DNA of 64,000 bases from Vreelandella stevensii S18214 (GCF_000275725.1 NZ_AJTS01000035.1:124001-188000); one strand, 5' to 3'. Positions 37,195-47,576 are shown, counted from the first letter of the stretch. The notes: generated from the sequence alone by a model not told the origin. Numbers and translations: made by a program.

Positions 37195-37269
37195 TTGAGA
37201 CCCTGGGCGCAATGACATTGGCCAGCGATGCGTGATCTGCATTGGCGACAGCAACCACCAGGGTCTCAA
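37195..37269. repeat. 75-bp palindromic element upstream of the first chemoreceptor
   Basis: A perfect 12-bp inverted repeat TTGAGACCCTGG (37195-37206) and CCAGGGTCTCAA (37258-37269) encloses a second, slightly bulged pair (GCGCAATG with CATTGGCG). It lies in a 440-base AT-rich gap between the PilZ/HD gene and the first chemoreceptor. It could be a small transposable remnant or a structured RNA. The rest of the gap (37005-37447) holds the divergent promoters and no gene. Confidence 0.6.
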
Positions 37270-37447
37270 GAACAATAACCTTTAAAAATTACCAAAAGAA
37301 ACAAAAACCGCGATAGACAGCCACCTATAGTTTTCAAACGTTTAACACAAGCATTTAAATTTACATAAGAACAAACAAGTCTACTGCTATCTTGAGACTA
37401 CCCATATTAACGTCACTTCAGGCGTTGGGGCACAAAAGGAGAGGGAC

Positions 37448-39118
37448 ATGCAAAACCTATCGGTCAAACGATTGATCTCAGGTGCGCTGGTGGCACTACT
37501 CGCCATGCTGTTACTGGTCGGTGGCCTGGGCTATAAGGGAGAGCGAGAGGCCGCCTTCAGTCTCGAAGAAATCAATCAAATCAGTGCTCAACAGTCCAGC
37601 GCGGCGGCACGAGCAGAAGCCAACCTGATGGAGATGCGCGTTCGCCTGGAGCGCCTGTCGCAACACTACGCCAATGGCCTGGAAGACCGCGTAGAGACGG
37701 CTCTGGGCCATGCCCGAGAGAGTCTGGTCATTGCAGATGCGCGGATGGAAGGACTGAATAACGTTACCACGACTCCAGGTACAGAGCGTTATTCCTATTT
37801 AACCGCTATTAATGAAGCTTACAATAATCTCACGTCCCCCCAGTTCAGAAGCCATCTTGCCAACGGCAACTACAGCGAGCTAATTAATTACAAGGAAGCC
37901 GTCAACGATGGGTTCGTGGCGTTTGGAAATGCTGTCAGCGATTTCAACCACTATGCGCTCGACCGAGGCGCCGAAGTTACCAGCAAAACATTAAGAGATA
38001 GTCAAATCCTGGGCGTGACCGTCGCCGTCTTAGCGCTGCTTGCACTGGGCATCTACGTCGTGATGCAGATGACTATCAACCGTCAACTGGTATCACCCTT
38101 ACAGCGGGCCGTGCAGATTTGTGAAAACATTGCCAAGGGCGACCTGACCAGCCATATCGAAGCCCGCGGGCGCAATGAGATGGGCCGCCTGTATAGCGCC
38201 ATGGACGACATGCAGGAGCGTCTGGAAGAGATGATTGGCACGCTGAACCAGAGCAGTTCCGCCGTGGCCAGCAGTTCACAGCAAATTGCCAGTGGCAGTC
38301 AGGACCTGGCGTCACGCACCGAGCAGCAGGCGGCGGCACTCCAGCAAACCGCCGCCAGCATGGACGAGATCTCTTCCATCGTGCGCCAGAATGCCGACAC
38401 CGCCAGCCAGGCGGAGCTGTTGACCCAGGACGCATCACGCAAAGCCGAAACGGGCCAGCATAAATCGCAGCAAACCAGCCAGTTGATGCATGGGCTGGAA
38501 GAAAGCTCCAAACGGGTCAATGAAATCATTCAAGTGATCGACTCCATCGCCTTCCAGACCAATATCCTGGCGTTGAATGCCTCCGTGGAAGCAGCCCGTG
38601 CAGGCGAACATGGTCGTGGCTTTGCCGTCGTGGCCAGCGAAGTGCGCTCGCTGGCCACCAAAACCTCCAACTCCTCGAAAGAAATTCGCACCATGATCGA
38701 GGACATCTCCCAGCGTATCGTGGAAGGGGCCAACCAGGCCCAGGAAAGTGGCGAAAGCATGGAGGAAATCAACCAGGCGATTCTGCGCGTCACCGACATG
38801 ATGCAGGAGCTGGCCCTCTCGGCCAAGGAGCAGGAAGCCGGCATCAGCCAGATCAGCACCGCCGTCTCGCAGATGGATTCCGCCACTCAGGAGAACGTCT
38901 CTCTGGTAGAAGAGACCAGCACTGCCTCCGCCTCATTGCAGGACGAAGCCTCACGACTGGCCGAGCTGGTCAGCGAGTTCAAACTCAAACGCGCCAGCGA
39001 GCACCACGCCAACACCGGACTCCCGCTGTCGGTACAGCGAACGTTTCAGATACCACCAACGCCCGCCCCTGCATATCCTGCGACGCGCACAGACACCGCT
39101 GAGTGGGCAGCCTTCTAG
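37448..39118 (+). CDS. Methyl-accepting chemotaxis protein (first of three)
   Basis: A 556-residue chemoreceptor. Transmembrane helix 1 is at residues 8-28, a periplasmic four-helix-bundle ligand domain runs to about 190, and transmembrane helix 2 lies at about 190-212. A HAMP domain follows ([17 protein letters not shown]) and then the cytoplasmic signalling domain, with the hairpin tip [20 protein letters not shown] and [14 protein letters not shown]. The C-terminus AEWAAF fits the xWxxF tether for CheR/CheB adaptation enzymes. The ligand is unknown. A GGAGAGGG-type ribosome site precedes the ATG. The cytoplasmic half is almost identical in DNA to the next receptor. Confidence 0.95.
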   Translation: MQNLSVKRLISGALVALLAMLLLVGGLGYKGEREAAFSLEEINQISAQQSSAAARAEANLMEMRVRLERLSQHYANGLEDRVETALGHARESLVIADARMEGLNNVTTTPGTERYSYLTAINEAYNNLTSPQFRSHLANGNYSELINYKEAVNDGFVAFGNAVSDFNHYALDRGAEVTSKTLRDSQILGVTVAVLALLALGIYVVMQMTINRQLVSPLQRAVQICENIAKGDLTSHIEARGRNEMGRLYSAMDDMQERLEEMIGTLNQSSSAVASSSQQIASGSQDLASRTEQQAAALQQTAASMDEISSIVRQNADTASQAELLTQDASRKAETGQHKSQQTSQLMHGLEESSKRVNEIIQVIDSIAFQTNILALNASVEAARAGEHGRGFAVVASEVRSLATKTSNSSKEIRTMIEDISQRIVEGANQAQESGESMEEINQAILRVTDMMQELALSAKEQEAGISQISTAVSQMDSATQENVSLVEETSTASASLQDEASRLAELVSEFKLKRASEHHANTGLPLSVQRTFQIPPTPAPAYPATRTDTAEWAAF

Positions 39119-39167
39119 CCTTAGCTTATTGGGTTTTCTCACTTTTTGATGGTTTTTAGTGGGTATC

Positions 39168-39195
39168 AAGAGAGCCCGACAAGGGCTCTCTTTCT
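39168..39195 (+). terminator. Intrinsic terminator after the first chemoreceptor
   Basis: AAGAGAGCCC (39168-39177) pairs with GGGCTCTCTT (39183-39192), followed by TTC. The remaining 280 bases up to the next receptor are very AT-rich and hold its promoter; no gene is seen. Confidence 0.85.
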
Positions 39196-39476
39196 GATAT
39201 TCGAAAGTTAACACCAAGGTTCGGATGAAACAAAAAGCTACATGGAGCATCCATGCCAAACAAATAAAACACAAAAACAAAATAAATTTAAAAAATAATA
39301 ACCGAATTATAACCCATAAAACAGACAATCATACACGCAAAAAAACATAACCAGTTAAATCAACACACAGCTATTGGCTAATTTTTTTTAACAATTGATT
39401 TAACAGAAAATTGTTAACCTCCAAGGTTCCTGTAAATATGCCAACCCAGGTGTATGGGAAGTAATGGAGGCTTTCG

Positions 39477-41135
39477 ATGAAGAGTATATCCGTCAAGAAA
39501 ATGATAGCGACTGCGCTATTGGTGTTACTCGGTATGATTGTGCTACTAGGCGGCATGGGAATTAAAGAAGAACGAGAAGCCGCACAAACAATAGATGAAA
39601 TCAATCAAATCAGCGCTCAGCAGGCGAGCGCTGCCAATCGGGCAGAAACCAACCTGATGGAAGTACGTGTTCGCCTGGAGAGGATGGTACAACACCACCG
39701 TAATCTCAGACACGAAGGAGCCGAACGGGCAACGCGAGAAGCTCTCGACAGTCTTGCGAGAGCGGATGCGCGCATTGAATCACTAGGCAATATCGCCCTG
39801 GTCGAAGGCTCGGAGCGGCGTTTGCTGATCGATAATATCCTGAATGCCTATCACGCAGTGATCACTGATACGTTACGCAACGACCTACACAATCGCCAAC
39901 TCGAAGCCATCGAGGAGCAACTGGACCCTATCAACCAAAGATTCTCATCGTTTAGCGATGCCATCGAAGCCTTCAATCGCTACGCTCTTGACAGAGGGAA
40001 TCAAGTACACGCCAATGCTGTTCGTGATGGGCAAATTTTTTCAATAGTGGTAGGTACGCTATTGCTGTTCGCCATTGGCTTATATATCGCCATGCAGGTA
40101 ACGCTGAACCGACTGCTGATCAACCCGCTACAAAGAGCGGTCCAGATCTGTGAAAACATCGCCAAAGGCGACCTGACCAGCCATATCGAAGCCCGGGGGC
40201 GCAATGAGATCGGCCGACTATATAGCGCCATGGACGACATGCAGGAGCGTCTGGAAGAGATGATTGGCACCCTGAACCAGAGCAGTTCCGCCGTGGCCAG
40301 CAGTTCACAGCAAATTGCCAGCGGCAGTCAGGACCTGGCATCACGCACCGAGCAGCAGGCGGCCGCCTTGCAACAAACCGCCGCCAGCATGGACGAAATT
40401 TCCTCCATCGTGCGCCAGAACGCCGACACCGCCAGCCAGGCCGAGCTGCTAACGCAGGATGCCTCCAAAAAGGCCGAGACGGGCCAGGTCAAATCGCAGC
40501 AGACCAGTCAGTTGATGAACGGTCTGGAGGAGAGCTCACAGCGTGTCAACGAGATCATTCAGGTCATCGACTCTATTGCCTTCCAGACCAATATCCTGGC
40601 GCTGAACGCCTCCGTGGAAGCGGCGCGCGCAGGTGAACATGGCCGGGGCTTTGCGGTGGTGGCCAGTGAGGTACGTTCGCTGGCCACCAAAACCTCCAAC
40701 TCCTCGAAAGAAATTCGTACCATGATCGAGGATATCTCCCAGCGTATCGCCGAGGGGGCAAGCCAAGCTCAGCAAAGTGGCGAAAGCATGGAGGAGATCA
40801 ATCAGGCGATTGTGCGCGTCACCGACATGATGCAGGAATTGGCCTTGGCAGCCAAAGAGCAGGAATCGGGCATTAGCCAAATCAGTACCGCCGTTTCACA
40901 AATGGACTCTGCTACTCAAGAGAACGTTTCACTGGTAGAAGAAACCAGCACTGCTTCCGCCTCATTGCAGGACGAAGCCTCACGACTGGCCGAGCTGGTC
41001 AGCGAGTTCAAGCTAAAGCGCATGGGCGAAAGCCGCGACACCAGCGGGCTTTCTCTGCCGGTACAACAAACCGCCAAGCCTTCACAGGCACCACCTGCTC
41101 ACCGTTCAAACTTGCCGGAATGGGAAGCATTCTAA
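39477..41135 (+). CDS. Methyl-accepting chemotaxis protein (second of three)
   Basis: A 552-residue paralogue of the preceding receptor with the same layout: two transmembrane helices, a periplasmic four-helix bundle ([20 protein letters not shown]), HAMP, signalling domain and a C-terminal PEWEAF tether. The ligand domain has diverged from the first receptor, while the HAMP and signalling part (from about 40137) is nearly identical at DNA level. This suggests a tandem duplication with different ligands feeding the same pathway. It ends in its own terminator, so it is a separate transcript. Confidence 0.95.
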   Translation: MKSISVKKMIATALLVLLGMIVLLGGMGIKEEREAAQTIDEINQISAQQASAANRAETNLMEVRVRLERMVQHHRNLRHEGAERATREALDSLARADARIESLGNIALVEGSERRLLIDNILNAYHAVITDTLRNDLHNRQLEAIEEQLDPINQRFSSFSDAIEAFNRYALDRGNQVHANAVRDGQIFSIVVGTLLLFAIGLYIAMQVTLNRLLINPLQRAVQICENIAKGDLTSHIEARGRNEIGRLYSAMDDMQERLEEMIGTLNQSSSAVASSSQQIASGSQDLASRTEQQAAALQQTAASMDEISSIVRQNADTASQAELLTQDASKKAETGQVKSQQTSQLMNGLEESSQRVNEIIQVIDSIAFQTNILALNASVEAARAGEHGRGFAVVASEVRSLATKTSNSSKEIRTMIEDISQRIAEGASQAQQSGESMEEINQAIVRVTDMMQELALAAKEQESGISQISTAVSQMDSATQENVSLVEETSTASASLQDEASRLAELVSEFKLKRMGESRDTSGLSLPVQQTAKPSQAPPAHRSNLPEWEAF

Positions 41136-41167
41136 CAGCGACATTAAAGTATCGATTTATAATTCAG

Positions 41168-41195
41168 GAGAGCCTCACATGGCTCTCTTTTTATT
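41168..41195 (+). terminator. Intrinsic terminator after the second chemoreceptor
   Basis: GAGAGCC (41168-41174) pairs with GGCTCTC (41181-41187), followed by TTTTTATTTT. Confidence 0.88.
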
Positions 41196-41314
41196 TTAAT
41201 TTAATCAACCTCAACCTCTTTACTATCAACACAACAAACTCTAAAGTCACGCCCCCGCATAATAACAACAAAATCTATACAAACCTGACCAAGCTACTAC
41301 CTTAGGGAAAAGAA

Positions 41315-41972
41315 ATGATCAAAAACATGACCGTCAAATTTGCCATGGCGGGGGCCTTGGCTTCGCTACTCATTGCCTTATTAATTATCGCCACGGCAGG
41401 AATTATTGGTGAGCGAAGTGCCATACGCAACTTGAACTATGTAAATGAAATTGCGGCCCATCAAATTACTTATATAAACCGCACCGAAGTCAACCTGATG
41501 GAAATACGTATTCGCCTGGCCCGCTTTGGTGAGTACTCACGTACTGGAGACAGCCAGGCTGCTCAAGAGTCATTGCGCTTGGCCCAAAATGCGCTGGCCT
41601 TGGCTGACACTCGCCTCAATGAGCTACTGAGCAACGAGATCCCCACCGACGATCCTCGCAATACCTTATTAAGCTCATTTGAAAGTTTATTTCATCAGAT
41701 TCTTAACACTGACTTCAGGAACGATTTGAATAGTGGAAATATCAATGCCCTTACGGAGCATCGAGACCGTATCAATCAACAGTTCGATGCCATCACTGAA
41801 ACAGTCCGCCTATTTAACGACTTGGCCCAAAACACAGCGAATGAGCTGATTACAACGACAGAACGCTTCAGCCTGTTCATTACCGTGCTGAGCAGTATTC
41901 TTATCCTACTGGCTATTATGATTTACATCGCGATCCAGATAGGCCTGAATAAACTGGTCGTTGGTCCCCTAA
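41315..41972 (+). pseudogene. Third chemoreceptor, 5' part, interrupted by IS5-type element
   Basis: Codes for residues 1-219 of a third chemoreceptor: transmembrane helix 1 (FAMAGALASLLIALLIIATAG), periplasmic bundle (INRTEVNLMEIRIRLARFG) and transmembrane helix 2. The frame enters the IS at base 41973 just after VVGPL, at the start of HAMP, and stops inside the IS. Removing the IS and one copy of the CTAA duplication restores an uninterrupted 558-residue receptor with the 3' part at 43207. The insertion is therefore recent, and no other damage is seen. The ligand domain differs more from the other two receptors than they differ from each other. Confidence 0.92.
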
Positions 41973-43202
41973 GGAAACGCTGCATAAATCCCGTCGGAGC
42001 TGCCTCATAGCCACCGACGAGGTAAAATCTGACCTGTCGTCCAACACCCGCTGACAGAGCCACTCCGATGAAACAGATCTCATTCGCCCAGGCTGAGCAC
42101 CAGAACAAGAAGAAGGTCACCCGCCGCGAGCGGTTTCTTGCCAGGATGGAGAAGCTGGTGCCGTGGCAACGGCTGATCGCAGCACTGTCGCCGTCCTACT
42201 TCCCGAATTCAGCGGGCAAGCGAGGCCGACCACCCATTGGCCTGGAGCGCATGCTGCGCATTTACTTTCTGCAGCAGTGGTATGCCCTGGCCGATGAAGC
42301 GCTGGAGGATGCCATCTACGACAGCCAGGCCATGCGTGACTTCATCGGTATCGATCTGGCCATCGAGAGTGTGCCGGATGCGACCACGCTGCTGCGCTTC
42401 CGTCACCTGCTGGAGCAGCATGCCCTGACCCAGCGGATCTTCGAGGAAATCAACGCCCACCTGGCCGAGCAGGGCCTGTTCATGCGCGAGGGCACCATCG
42501 TCGACGCCACCATTGTGGCGGCGGCCCCCTCCACCAGGAACAAGGCCAGGCAGCGCGATCCGGAGATGAAGCAGACCCGGAAGGGCAAGCAGTATTACTT
42601 CGGTATGAAGGCCCATATCGGTGTCGATGCGGTCACCGGACTGACCCACAGTGTCGCCGCCACGTCGGCCAACGTCGCCGATGTCACCATGACCGGCGCT
42701 CTGGTCCGGGAGGATGACAAGCGGGTATACGGCGACGCGGGCTACACCGGCATGTGGAAGTACCTGGACGAAGAGAAGGATGCCCCGGACTCCCGCTGCT
42801 GTGTTGCCGCCAAGCGCGGCCCCATCAAGAAGATGGAAGACAGTCCCATGAAAGCGCTGCTGCTGGAATTCGAGAAGGCCAAGGCCAGCATCCGCGCCAA
42901 GGTCGAGCACCCGTTTCATGTCATCAAGAACCTCTTCGGCTACCGGAAGGTGCGCTACAAGGGGCTGGCCAGGAACCAGGCGCAGCTGTTCACCCTGTTC
43001 GCCCTCGGCAATTTGGTGCTGGCTGGACGATGCCAGGGCCATGCTGACGGGGCCAGTGTGTCTTGAATCTGGCCTGGCAGCTGGATAACCAGGCTGCCAG
43101 GGTAAAAAGGCTACCTTCCGTGGCCAGAAAGTGACCGTTGACGCGGTGAATATGCCGCCCTGAGTGCTTTAGCCGCTCAGAGACGAATTGATCAGCGGTT
43201 CC
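41973..43202 (+). mobile_element. IS5-family insertion sequence (1230 bp)
   Basis: The element inserts into a chemoreceptor gene and is flanked by a 4-bp CTAA duplication (41969-41972 and 43203-43206), the YTAR-type target of the IS5 group. The ends are imperfect inverted repeats: GGAAACGCTGCATAAATC at the left, and GGAACCGCTGATCAATTC reading inward from the right. It contains one full-length transposase gene and looks intact. Its codon use is more uniform in C-ending codons than that of the split host gene. Confidence 0.93.
42068..43066 (+). CDS. IS5-family transposase
   Basis: A 332-residue DDE transposase. The N-terminal DUF772-type DNA-binding domain contains RGRPPIGLERMLRIYFLQQW. The catalytic residues are D in GTIVDATIVAA, D in VYGDAGYTG and E in KVEHPFHVIKNLFG, with the Y(2)R(3)E(6)K-like spacing of the IS5 group. 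The length is normal and there is no frameshift, so the element should be able to move. Confidence 0.95.
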   Translation: MKQISFAQAEHQNKKKVTRRERFLARMEKLVPWQRLIAALSPSYFPNSAGKRGRPPIGLERMLRIYFLQQWYALADEALEDAIYDSQAMRDFIGIDLAIESVPDATTLLRFRHLLEQHALTQRIFEEINAHLAEQGLFMREGTIVDATIVAAAPSTRNKARQRDPEMKQTRKGKQYYFGMKAHIGVDAVTGLTHSVAATSANVADVTMTGALVREDDKRVYGDAGYTGMWKYLDEEKDAPDSRCCVAAKRGPIKKMEDSPMKALLLEFEKAKASIRAKVEHPFHVIKNLFGYRKVRYKGLARNQAQLFTLFALGNLVLAGRCQGHADGASVS

Positions 43203-44225
43203 CTAAAGCGGGCTGGTGCTGTCTGCGACAGTATCGCCAAAGGCGACCTGACCAATACCATTGAGTCTCGCGGCAACAATGAAATTGGCCAGCTCTATAA
43301 CGCCATGCAGAACATGCAGAGCCAATTGCAAACCATGGTAGGCACGCTTTCTCACAGCAGTGAAGCCGTGGCCAGCAGCTCCAGACAAATCGCCGGAGGC
43401 AGCCAGGATCTTGCCTCACGCACCGAACAGCAGGCCGCAGCCCTTCAGCAGACCGCCGCCAGCATGGATGAAATTTCGTCCATCGTGCGCCAGAACGCCG
43501 ATACCGCTTCGCAGGCAGAGCGCTTGACCCAGGACGCCTCGAAAAAAGCCGCGAATGGAAAGCAGGAGTCCGAGCAGACCAGCCTGCTCATGCGAGACCT
43601 GGAAAGCAGCTCGCAAAAGGTCAATGAAATCATTCAGGTCATCGACTCCATTGCTTTCCAGACCAACATTCTGGCATTGAATGCCTCGGTAGAAGCCGCC
43701 CGAGCCGGCGAGCACGGGCGCGGCTTTGCCGTGGTGGCCAGCGAAGTACGCTCGCTGGCCACCAAAACGTCGAACTCATCCAAGGAGATTCGCACCATGA
43801 TCGAGGATATCTCTTCGCGCATTGCCGATGGCGCCGATCAAACGCTGAAAAATGGCGAAAGCATGGAGGAGATCAACCAGGCTATCGTGCGGGTCAACGA
43901 CATGATGCAAGAGCTGGCGCTGGCGGCCAAAGAGCAAGAGTCCGGCATCAGCCAGATCAGCACCGCCATCGCCGATATGGACTCCGCCACCCAAGAGAAC
44001 GTCTCGCTGGTGGAAGAGACCAGCACGGCCTCGGCGTCGCTGCAAGATGAAGCCTCTCGACTGGCAGAACTGGTGGCAGCTTTCCGGCTGCATCATTCAA
44101 CGCAACGCGCCAGCCACACGCTCCCGACGTCCCGCCCGGCTCCGCGGCTACGCCAAGCCGCCACGAGCGCCCCATCATCCAAGCGCCCCACTTCGCAGGC
44201 CGAGCCGGAATGGGAAGCGTTTTAA
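43203..44225 (+). pseudogene. Third chemoreceptor, 3' part (HAMP and signalling domain)
   Basis: Continues the interrupted receptor from within HAMP (LKRAGAVCDSIAKGDLTNTI) through the methylation helices and the hairpin tip ([20 protein letters not shown]) to the C-terminal PEWEAF tether. The frame is open from a TTG at 43188 inside the IS end, so a soluble 345-residue signalling fragment could be made if transcription and translation start there; no ribosome site supports this. Residues are well conserved, showing that the interruption is recent. Confidence 0.88.
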
Positions 44226-44273
44226 GCACCACCTTGTCCATGGCGCTCTAGAAGCATCGCGCTATTGATAACC

Positions 44274-44306
44274 CAATAACGCAGGCCTGGCTGGCCTGCG
44301 TTATTG
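44274..44306 (+). terminator. Hairpin after the third chemoreceptor
   Basis: A perfect 14-bp stem (44274-44287 with 44293-44306, CAATAACGCAGGCC) around TGGCT. There is no T-run, but its strength and place suggest a terminator. Confidence 0.7.
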
Positions 44307-44383
44307 CCCTGCTCTATCGTACAAAAATTAAAATTGCGATAGGGTAGCCCTTTTCCGCTGCTGACTGCCTCCCTGGCCTCCCC

Positions 44384-46039
44384 ATGCCGACACCCTATAC
44401 TTCGTTACGCCGCCTGCCGCTTCGCACACGCATCATCGGCTTGATTACGGCGCTCGTCTTTACCATCACGCTGTTGCTGAGCTGGGTCGCCTCTCGCGAA
44501 GCCGCGTTTCATCTGGAACGTCAGATTGGTGATGCCAGTGCCAACACGGCGTATCAAATGGCAGATAAGTTGAGCCGCAGCATGGATGCTCGCATCAAGG
44601 AGGTGCAGTTACTCCTGGGCATTCGTGACGCCATGGGGAATCCCGATGCCCCGTTGACACGCCTCCAACTCGAACAGCTACAGCGCAACTACGAGGTGAC
44701 CTCATGGATTGGCGTGACCGACGCGCAGGGTATGGTCGTCGCTGCCACAGGAGGCATTCTCGAAGGCCAGTCCATCGCGGCACGGCCGGTGTTCATGGAA
44801 GGAAGACAAGCGCTTTGGATTGGCGACGTACACGAGGCTGTCCTACTGGCCCAACTGCTGCCCAACCCTAGCGGCGAGCCGATCAAGTTCGTGGATATCG
44901 CGGCACCGCTGTTCAATGGGCAAGACCAGCTACTTGGGGTCTTGGCCGTGCACCTCAGTTGGGATTGGGCGGCACAGGTAAAAGCCTCGATGTTCACCCC
45001 CGCCCTGCGTGAGCAGCAAACGGATCTACTACTGCTTTCTGAAGAGGGTTCTGTGATTCTGGGCCCCCCTGACCTGCTGGGGGAAACGCTCACGTTCGCC
45101 CCAGCGAATGGAACGCTCTCCAGTGCCACCTGGTCCATCGAAACCTGGCCCGATGGGAAAGATTACGTGACGGGCATGGCCCCTGGCCAAACCTTTGGCG
45201 CCTTTCCTGGGTTGGGGTGGACCGCCATTAGCCGTCAGCCAGTAGAGGCAGCCTTCGTCCCTGTGGCCCGCTTACAAGAGCTCATTCTAGGCACCGGTTT
45301 ACTCATGGCGCTGATATTTTCGATTATCGGCTGGATTCTGGCGGCTCGCTTAGTGGCCCCGTTAACGCGCCTGGCCCGATCCGCCGATCATATTCAAACC
45401 GCCCAAAGCCGCTGTGCCATCGAGATCGAAACAGGGTCACCGGAATTGGAACGTCTCTCCACTTCGATCCGCAAGATGGTCGAGCGGCTACAGGACCAGC
45501 GCCAGACCATCAATCAACTGGCAGACCTGGTGAATACCGACCCACTGACCGGCCTACCCAACCGCGCCTTTTTGAACCAGTACTTGCAACATGCTCAGCC
45601 GGAGGCGCAGCGCCAACAGCAGAGCCTGGTCATGCTGATGTTCGACCTGGACGGCTTCAAGAACGTCAACGATACACTGGGGCATCATGCGGGTGATCTA
45701 CTGCTGATCGAAATCACTCAGCGTTTGAGGGCTACCTTGCGCAGTGGTGATGTGGTCGCCAGGCTGGGCGGCGATGAGTTCCTCATGGTCATCAAGAGCA
45801 CTCCAGAAAACAGTCACTCTCTGGCCAAGGAGGTAAGCCAGCGCTTACTCACTCAGATCGCACTGCCTATCGAATTGCCCGGCAACATGACCGCCCAGGT
45901 AGGTTGCAGCCTTGGCGCTGCGGTGTGGCCCGAGCATGGCATGGACATTCAACAGGTCATACGCCATGCCGACAACGCGCTGTATCAGGCCAAGCATCAG
46001 GGCAAACATCGCCTGGTCATTTATCGACCTGATCAGTAA
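44384..46039 (+). CDS. Membrane-bound diguanylate cyclase (Cache-type sensor, HAMP, GGDEF)
   Basis: A 551-residue protein. Transmembrane helices lie at about 17-37 and 303-323 and enclose a periplasmic Cache-like sensor domain (WIGVTDAQGMVVAATGG, FVDIAAPLFNGQDQLLG). A HAMP-like linker leads to the GGDEF domain at about 385-551. The active site RLGGDEFLM is near residue 462. Five residues before GGDEF is RSGD, the RxxD inhibitory site, so both activity and product inhibition are expected. It makes c-di-GMP in response to an unknown external signal. Its end overlaps the convergent DUF1415 gene by 23 bases. Confidence 0.93.
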   Translation: MPTPYTSLRRLPLRTRIIGLITALVFTITLLLSWVASREAAFHLERQIGDASANTAYQMADKLSRSMDARIKEVQLLLGIRDAMGNPDAPLTRLQLEQLQRNYEVTSWIGVTDAQGMVVAATGGILEGQSIAARPVFMEGRQALWIGDVHEAVLLAQLLPNPSGEPIKFVDIAAPLFNGQDQLLGVLAVHLSWDWAAQVKASMFTPALREQQTDLLLLSEEGSVILGPPDLLGETLTFAPANGTLSSATWSIETWPDGKDYVTGMAPGQTFGAFPGLGWTAISRQPVEAAFVPVARLQELILGTGLLMALIFSIIGWILAARLVAPLTRLARSADHIQTAQSRCAIEIETGSPELERLSTSIRKMVERLQDQRQTINQLADLVNTDPLTGLPNRAFLNQYLQHAQPEAQRQQQSLVMLMFDLDGFKNVNDTLGHHAGDLLLIEITQRLRATLRSGDVVARLGGDEFLMVIKSTPENSHSLAKEVSQRLLTQIALPIELPGNMTAQVGCSLGAAVWPEHGMDIQQVIRHADNALYQAKHQGKHRLVIYRPDQ

Positions 46040-46604
46040 AACAGCGCTGCCACTGCTGCTCCAGCGCGTCCTGGCCCATCTCGGTGAGGTAAGTGATGTT
46101 GCGTTCCGGAATGGCCGCCGTATCGCCGTAGAACTCGATGGCTCTCTCCACGCTGGCTTCGCGTAATACGTGGATCATCGGGTGCGGCGAACGGTTGGAG
46201 TAGTTGGCAGCCTCGTCGGGGTCGGCATCGGCGAAGCAGTAATCGGGGTGGAACGTCGCCAGTTGATACACGCCCTCATAGCCCAGCTGTTCCAATAGCT
46301 GTTCCGCCAGTTCCACGAAATCCAGGTAGTGGTCGAAGCTTTTGAACAGCGTGGGAAACACCAGCAGGCTGGTTTCTGCCTCTGGGTGGGCATCCAGCCA
46401 CTCGAACTCGGCGACCAGCTCCTCCAGCGCAATATCCACCTTTTTGGAGCGCACGACTTCCACACGCACCGCCTCACGCTCCAACTCGCGCTTGGCAAAG
46501 GGGCAGATATTGTGCCCGACGATGAAGTTGGCCACCCAAGTGAGCGTCTGGGCAACGACCAGGGCATCGTCAGCGTGATGCGAAGCAGAGGAAGCGGTAT
46601 CCAT
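46017..46604 (-). CDS. DUF1415 family protein
   Basis: A 195-residue soluble protein of the widespread but uncharacterised DUF1415 family. Typical segments are NFIVGHNICPFAKRE near residue 28, FEWLDAHPEAETSLLVFP near 68, and LATFHPDYCFADADPDEAANY, RSPHPMIHVLRE in the C-terminal half. The conserved Cys and His residues (CPF, YCF, HP) suggest metal or thiol chemistry, which is inference. The ribosome site AGGA directly before the ATG is part of a 13-bp tandem repeat array in the leader. Confidence 0.9.
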   Translation of the reverse strand: MDTASSASHHADDALVVAQTLTWVANFIVGHNICPFAKRELEREAVRVEVVRSKKVDIALEELVAEFEWLDAHPEAETSLLVFPTLFKSFDHYLDFVELAEQLLEQLGYEGVYQLATFHPDYCFADADPDEAANYSNRSPHPMIHVLREASVERAIEFYGDTAAIPERNITYLTEMGQDALEQQWQRCFTDQVDK

Positions 46605-46614
46605 AAAGCTATTC

Positions 46615-46667
46615 CTAAAAACGATTACTAAAAACTATCTCTAAAAAACGATTCTTAAAAACGATCC
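46615..46667. repeat. 13-bp AT-rich tandem repeat in the DUF1415 leader
   Basis: Four units with consensus CTAAAAACGATTA start at 46615, 46628, 46641 and 46654 (the last is 14 bases). A decayed fifth may follow. The array reaches to within about ten bases of the DUF1415 start codon and supplies its ribosome site, so copy-number changes could alter expression. Confidence 0.7.
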
Positions 46668-46692
46668 CTAACACTCTTTTGGAACCCAACCA

Positions 46693-47361
46693 TCAGGCAT
46701 GCTGGTGGTATCGCGCCAGCGCGACTTCGTAGGATTTGTGGATATGGTCGTCCATTAATGCCCGCGCAGCAACCGCATCTCGTTTCAGGGCAAGCTCTAC
46801 CAGCTGATGGTGCTGATCGTCCAGTTCCTGACGGATGGTGGGCATTTTCGGGCCTAGCCGACGGTAGCGATCGAACTGGTCGTGCAACTGCTCGATGAAG
46901 CGCAGCAGCCACACCGAACCGCAGGGCGCCACCAGCGTGCGGTGAAACTGGGTGTGCAGTCGCTCCCACTCTTCTACCTTGTCCAGTGTGAGGTCCGCGC
47001 GCTTGAGGCGGTGTGCCGCCGCCAGTAGATCGGCTTCCCATACCGCATCTCCGTGGGCAATGGCACGCTCCAGCGCCATGCCTTCGAGCTCGGTGCGCAT
47101 CCGAGCAATGTCGTCCAGCTCTTCTCGGGAGAGCTTGGGTACTCTGAAGCCACGCTGATTCTCCTGAATCAGCAGGCCATAGGCTGCCAGCTTGTTCAAG
47201 GCTTCACGTAGTGGGCTCAGCCCCACCTGATACTGCTCCTTGAGCGCATTGATGGCCAGCTTCTCCCCTGCCGCAAAACGCCCCGCGACCAAATCACGGC
47301 GCAAAACGTCGTAAATGGAGCCAGGCACTTTCTCTGCGGAGAGCTGAATATGTTTGTTCAT
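46693..47361 (-). CDS. GntR-family regulator with FCD domain
   Basis: A 222-residue regulator. The winged helix at residues 10-70 contains VGLSPLREALNKLAAYGLL and GFRVPKLSREELDDI. The FCD ligand-binding helices follow with metal-binding candidates in DIARMRTELEGM, HTQFHRTLV and DQHHQLVELA. FCD regulators usually sense organic acids. The start at 47361 follows GAGG; an upstream in-frame codon at 47418 is less likely. It diverges from the paired ChrA genes across 215 bases and probably controls that transport and gamma-glutamyltransferase locus. Confidence 0.9.
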   Translation of the reverse strand: MNKHIQLSAEKVPGSIYDVLRRDLVAGRFAAGEKLAINALKEQYQVGLSPLREALNKLAAYGLLIQENQRGFRVPKLSREELDDIARMRTELEGMALERAIAHGDAVWEADLLAAAHRLKRADLTLDKVEEWERLHTQFHRTLVAPCGSVWLLRFIEQLHDQFDRYRRLGPKMPTIRQELDDQHHQLVELALKRDAVAARALMDDHIHKSYEVALARYHQHA

Positions 47362-47576
47362 TACCGAGTCCTCAGGCAGGTTTTTCTCTGCATCGGTTGG
47401 CGAAGATGAAGAGACCAAGTGTTGACGCCCCTCGACAGGCTCGCCTATATTCTATTTTAGACAAGATAATCGATTTTTTAACCCATAAACGATCAAAGAG
47501 TCATCCGCATGCCATTCACCCCCGCTTCGGCCTTTGCCACGCCGTCCTCGAAGACGTTTACACAGGCGTTCGACAC

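Noticed and set aside
42068-43066. IS1182- or ISL3-type element
   Set aside because: The 4-bp CTAA duplication, 1.2-kb size and transposase motifs fit the IS5 family better.
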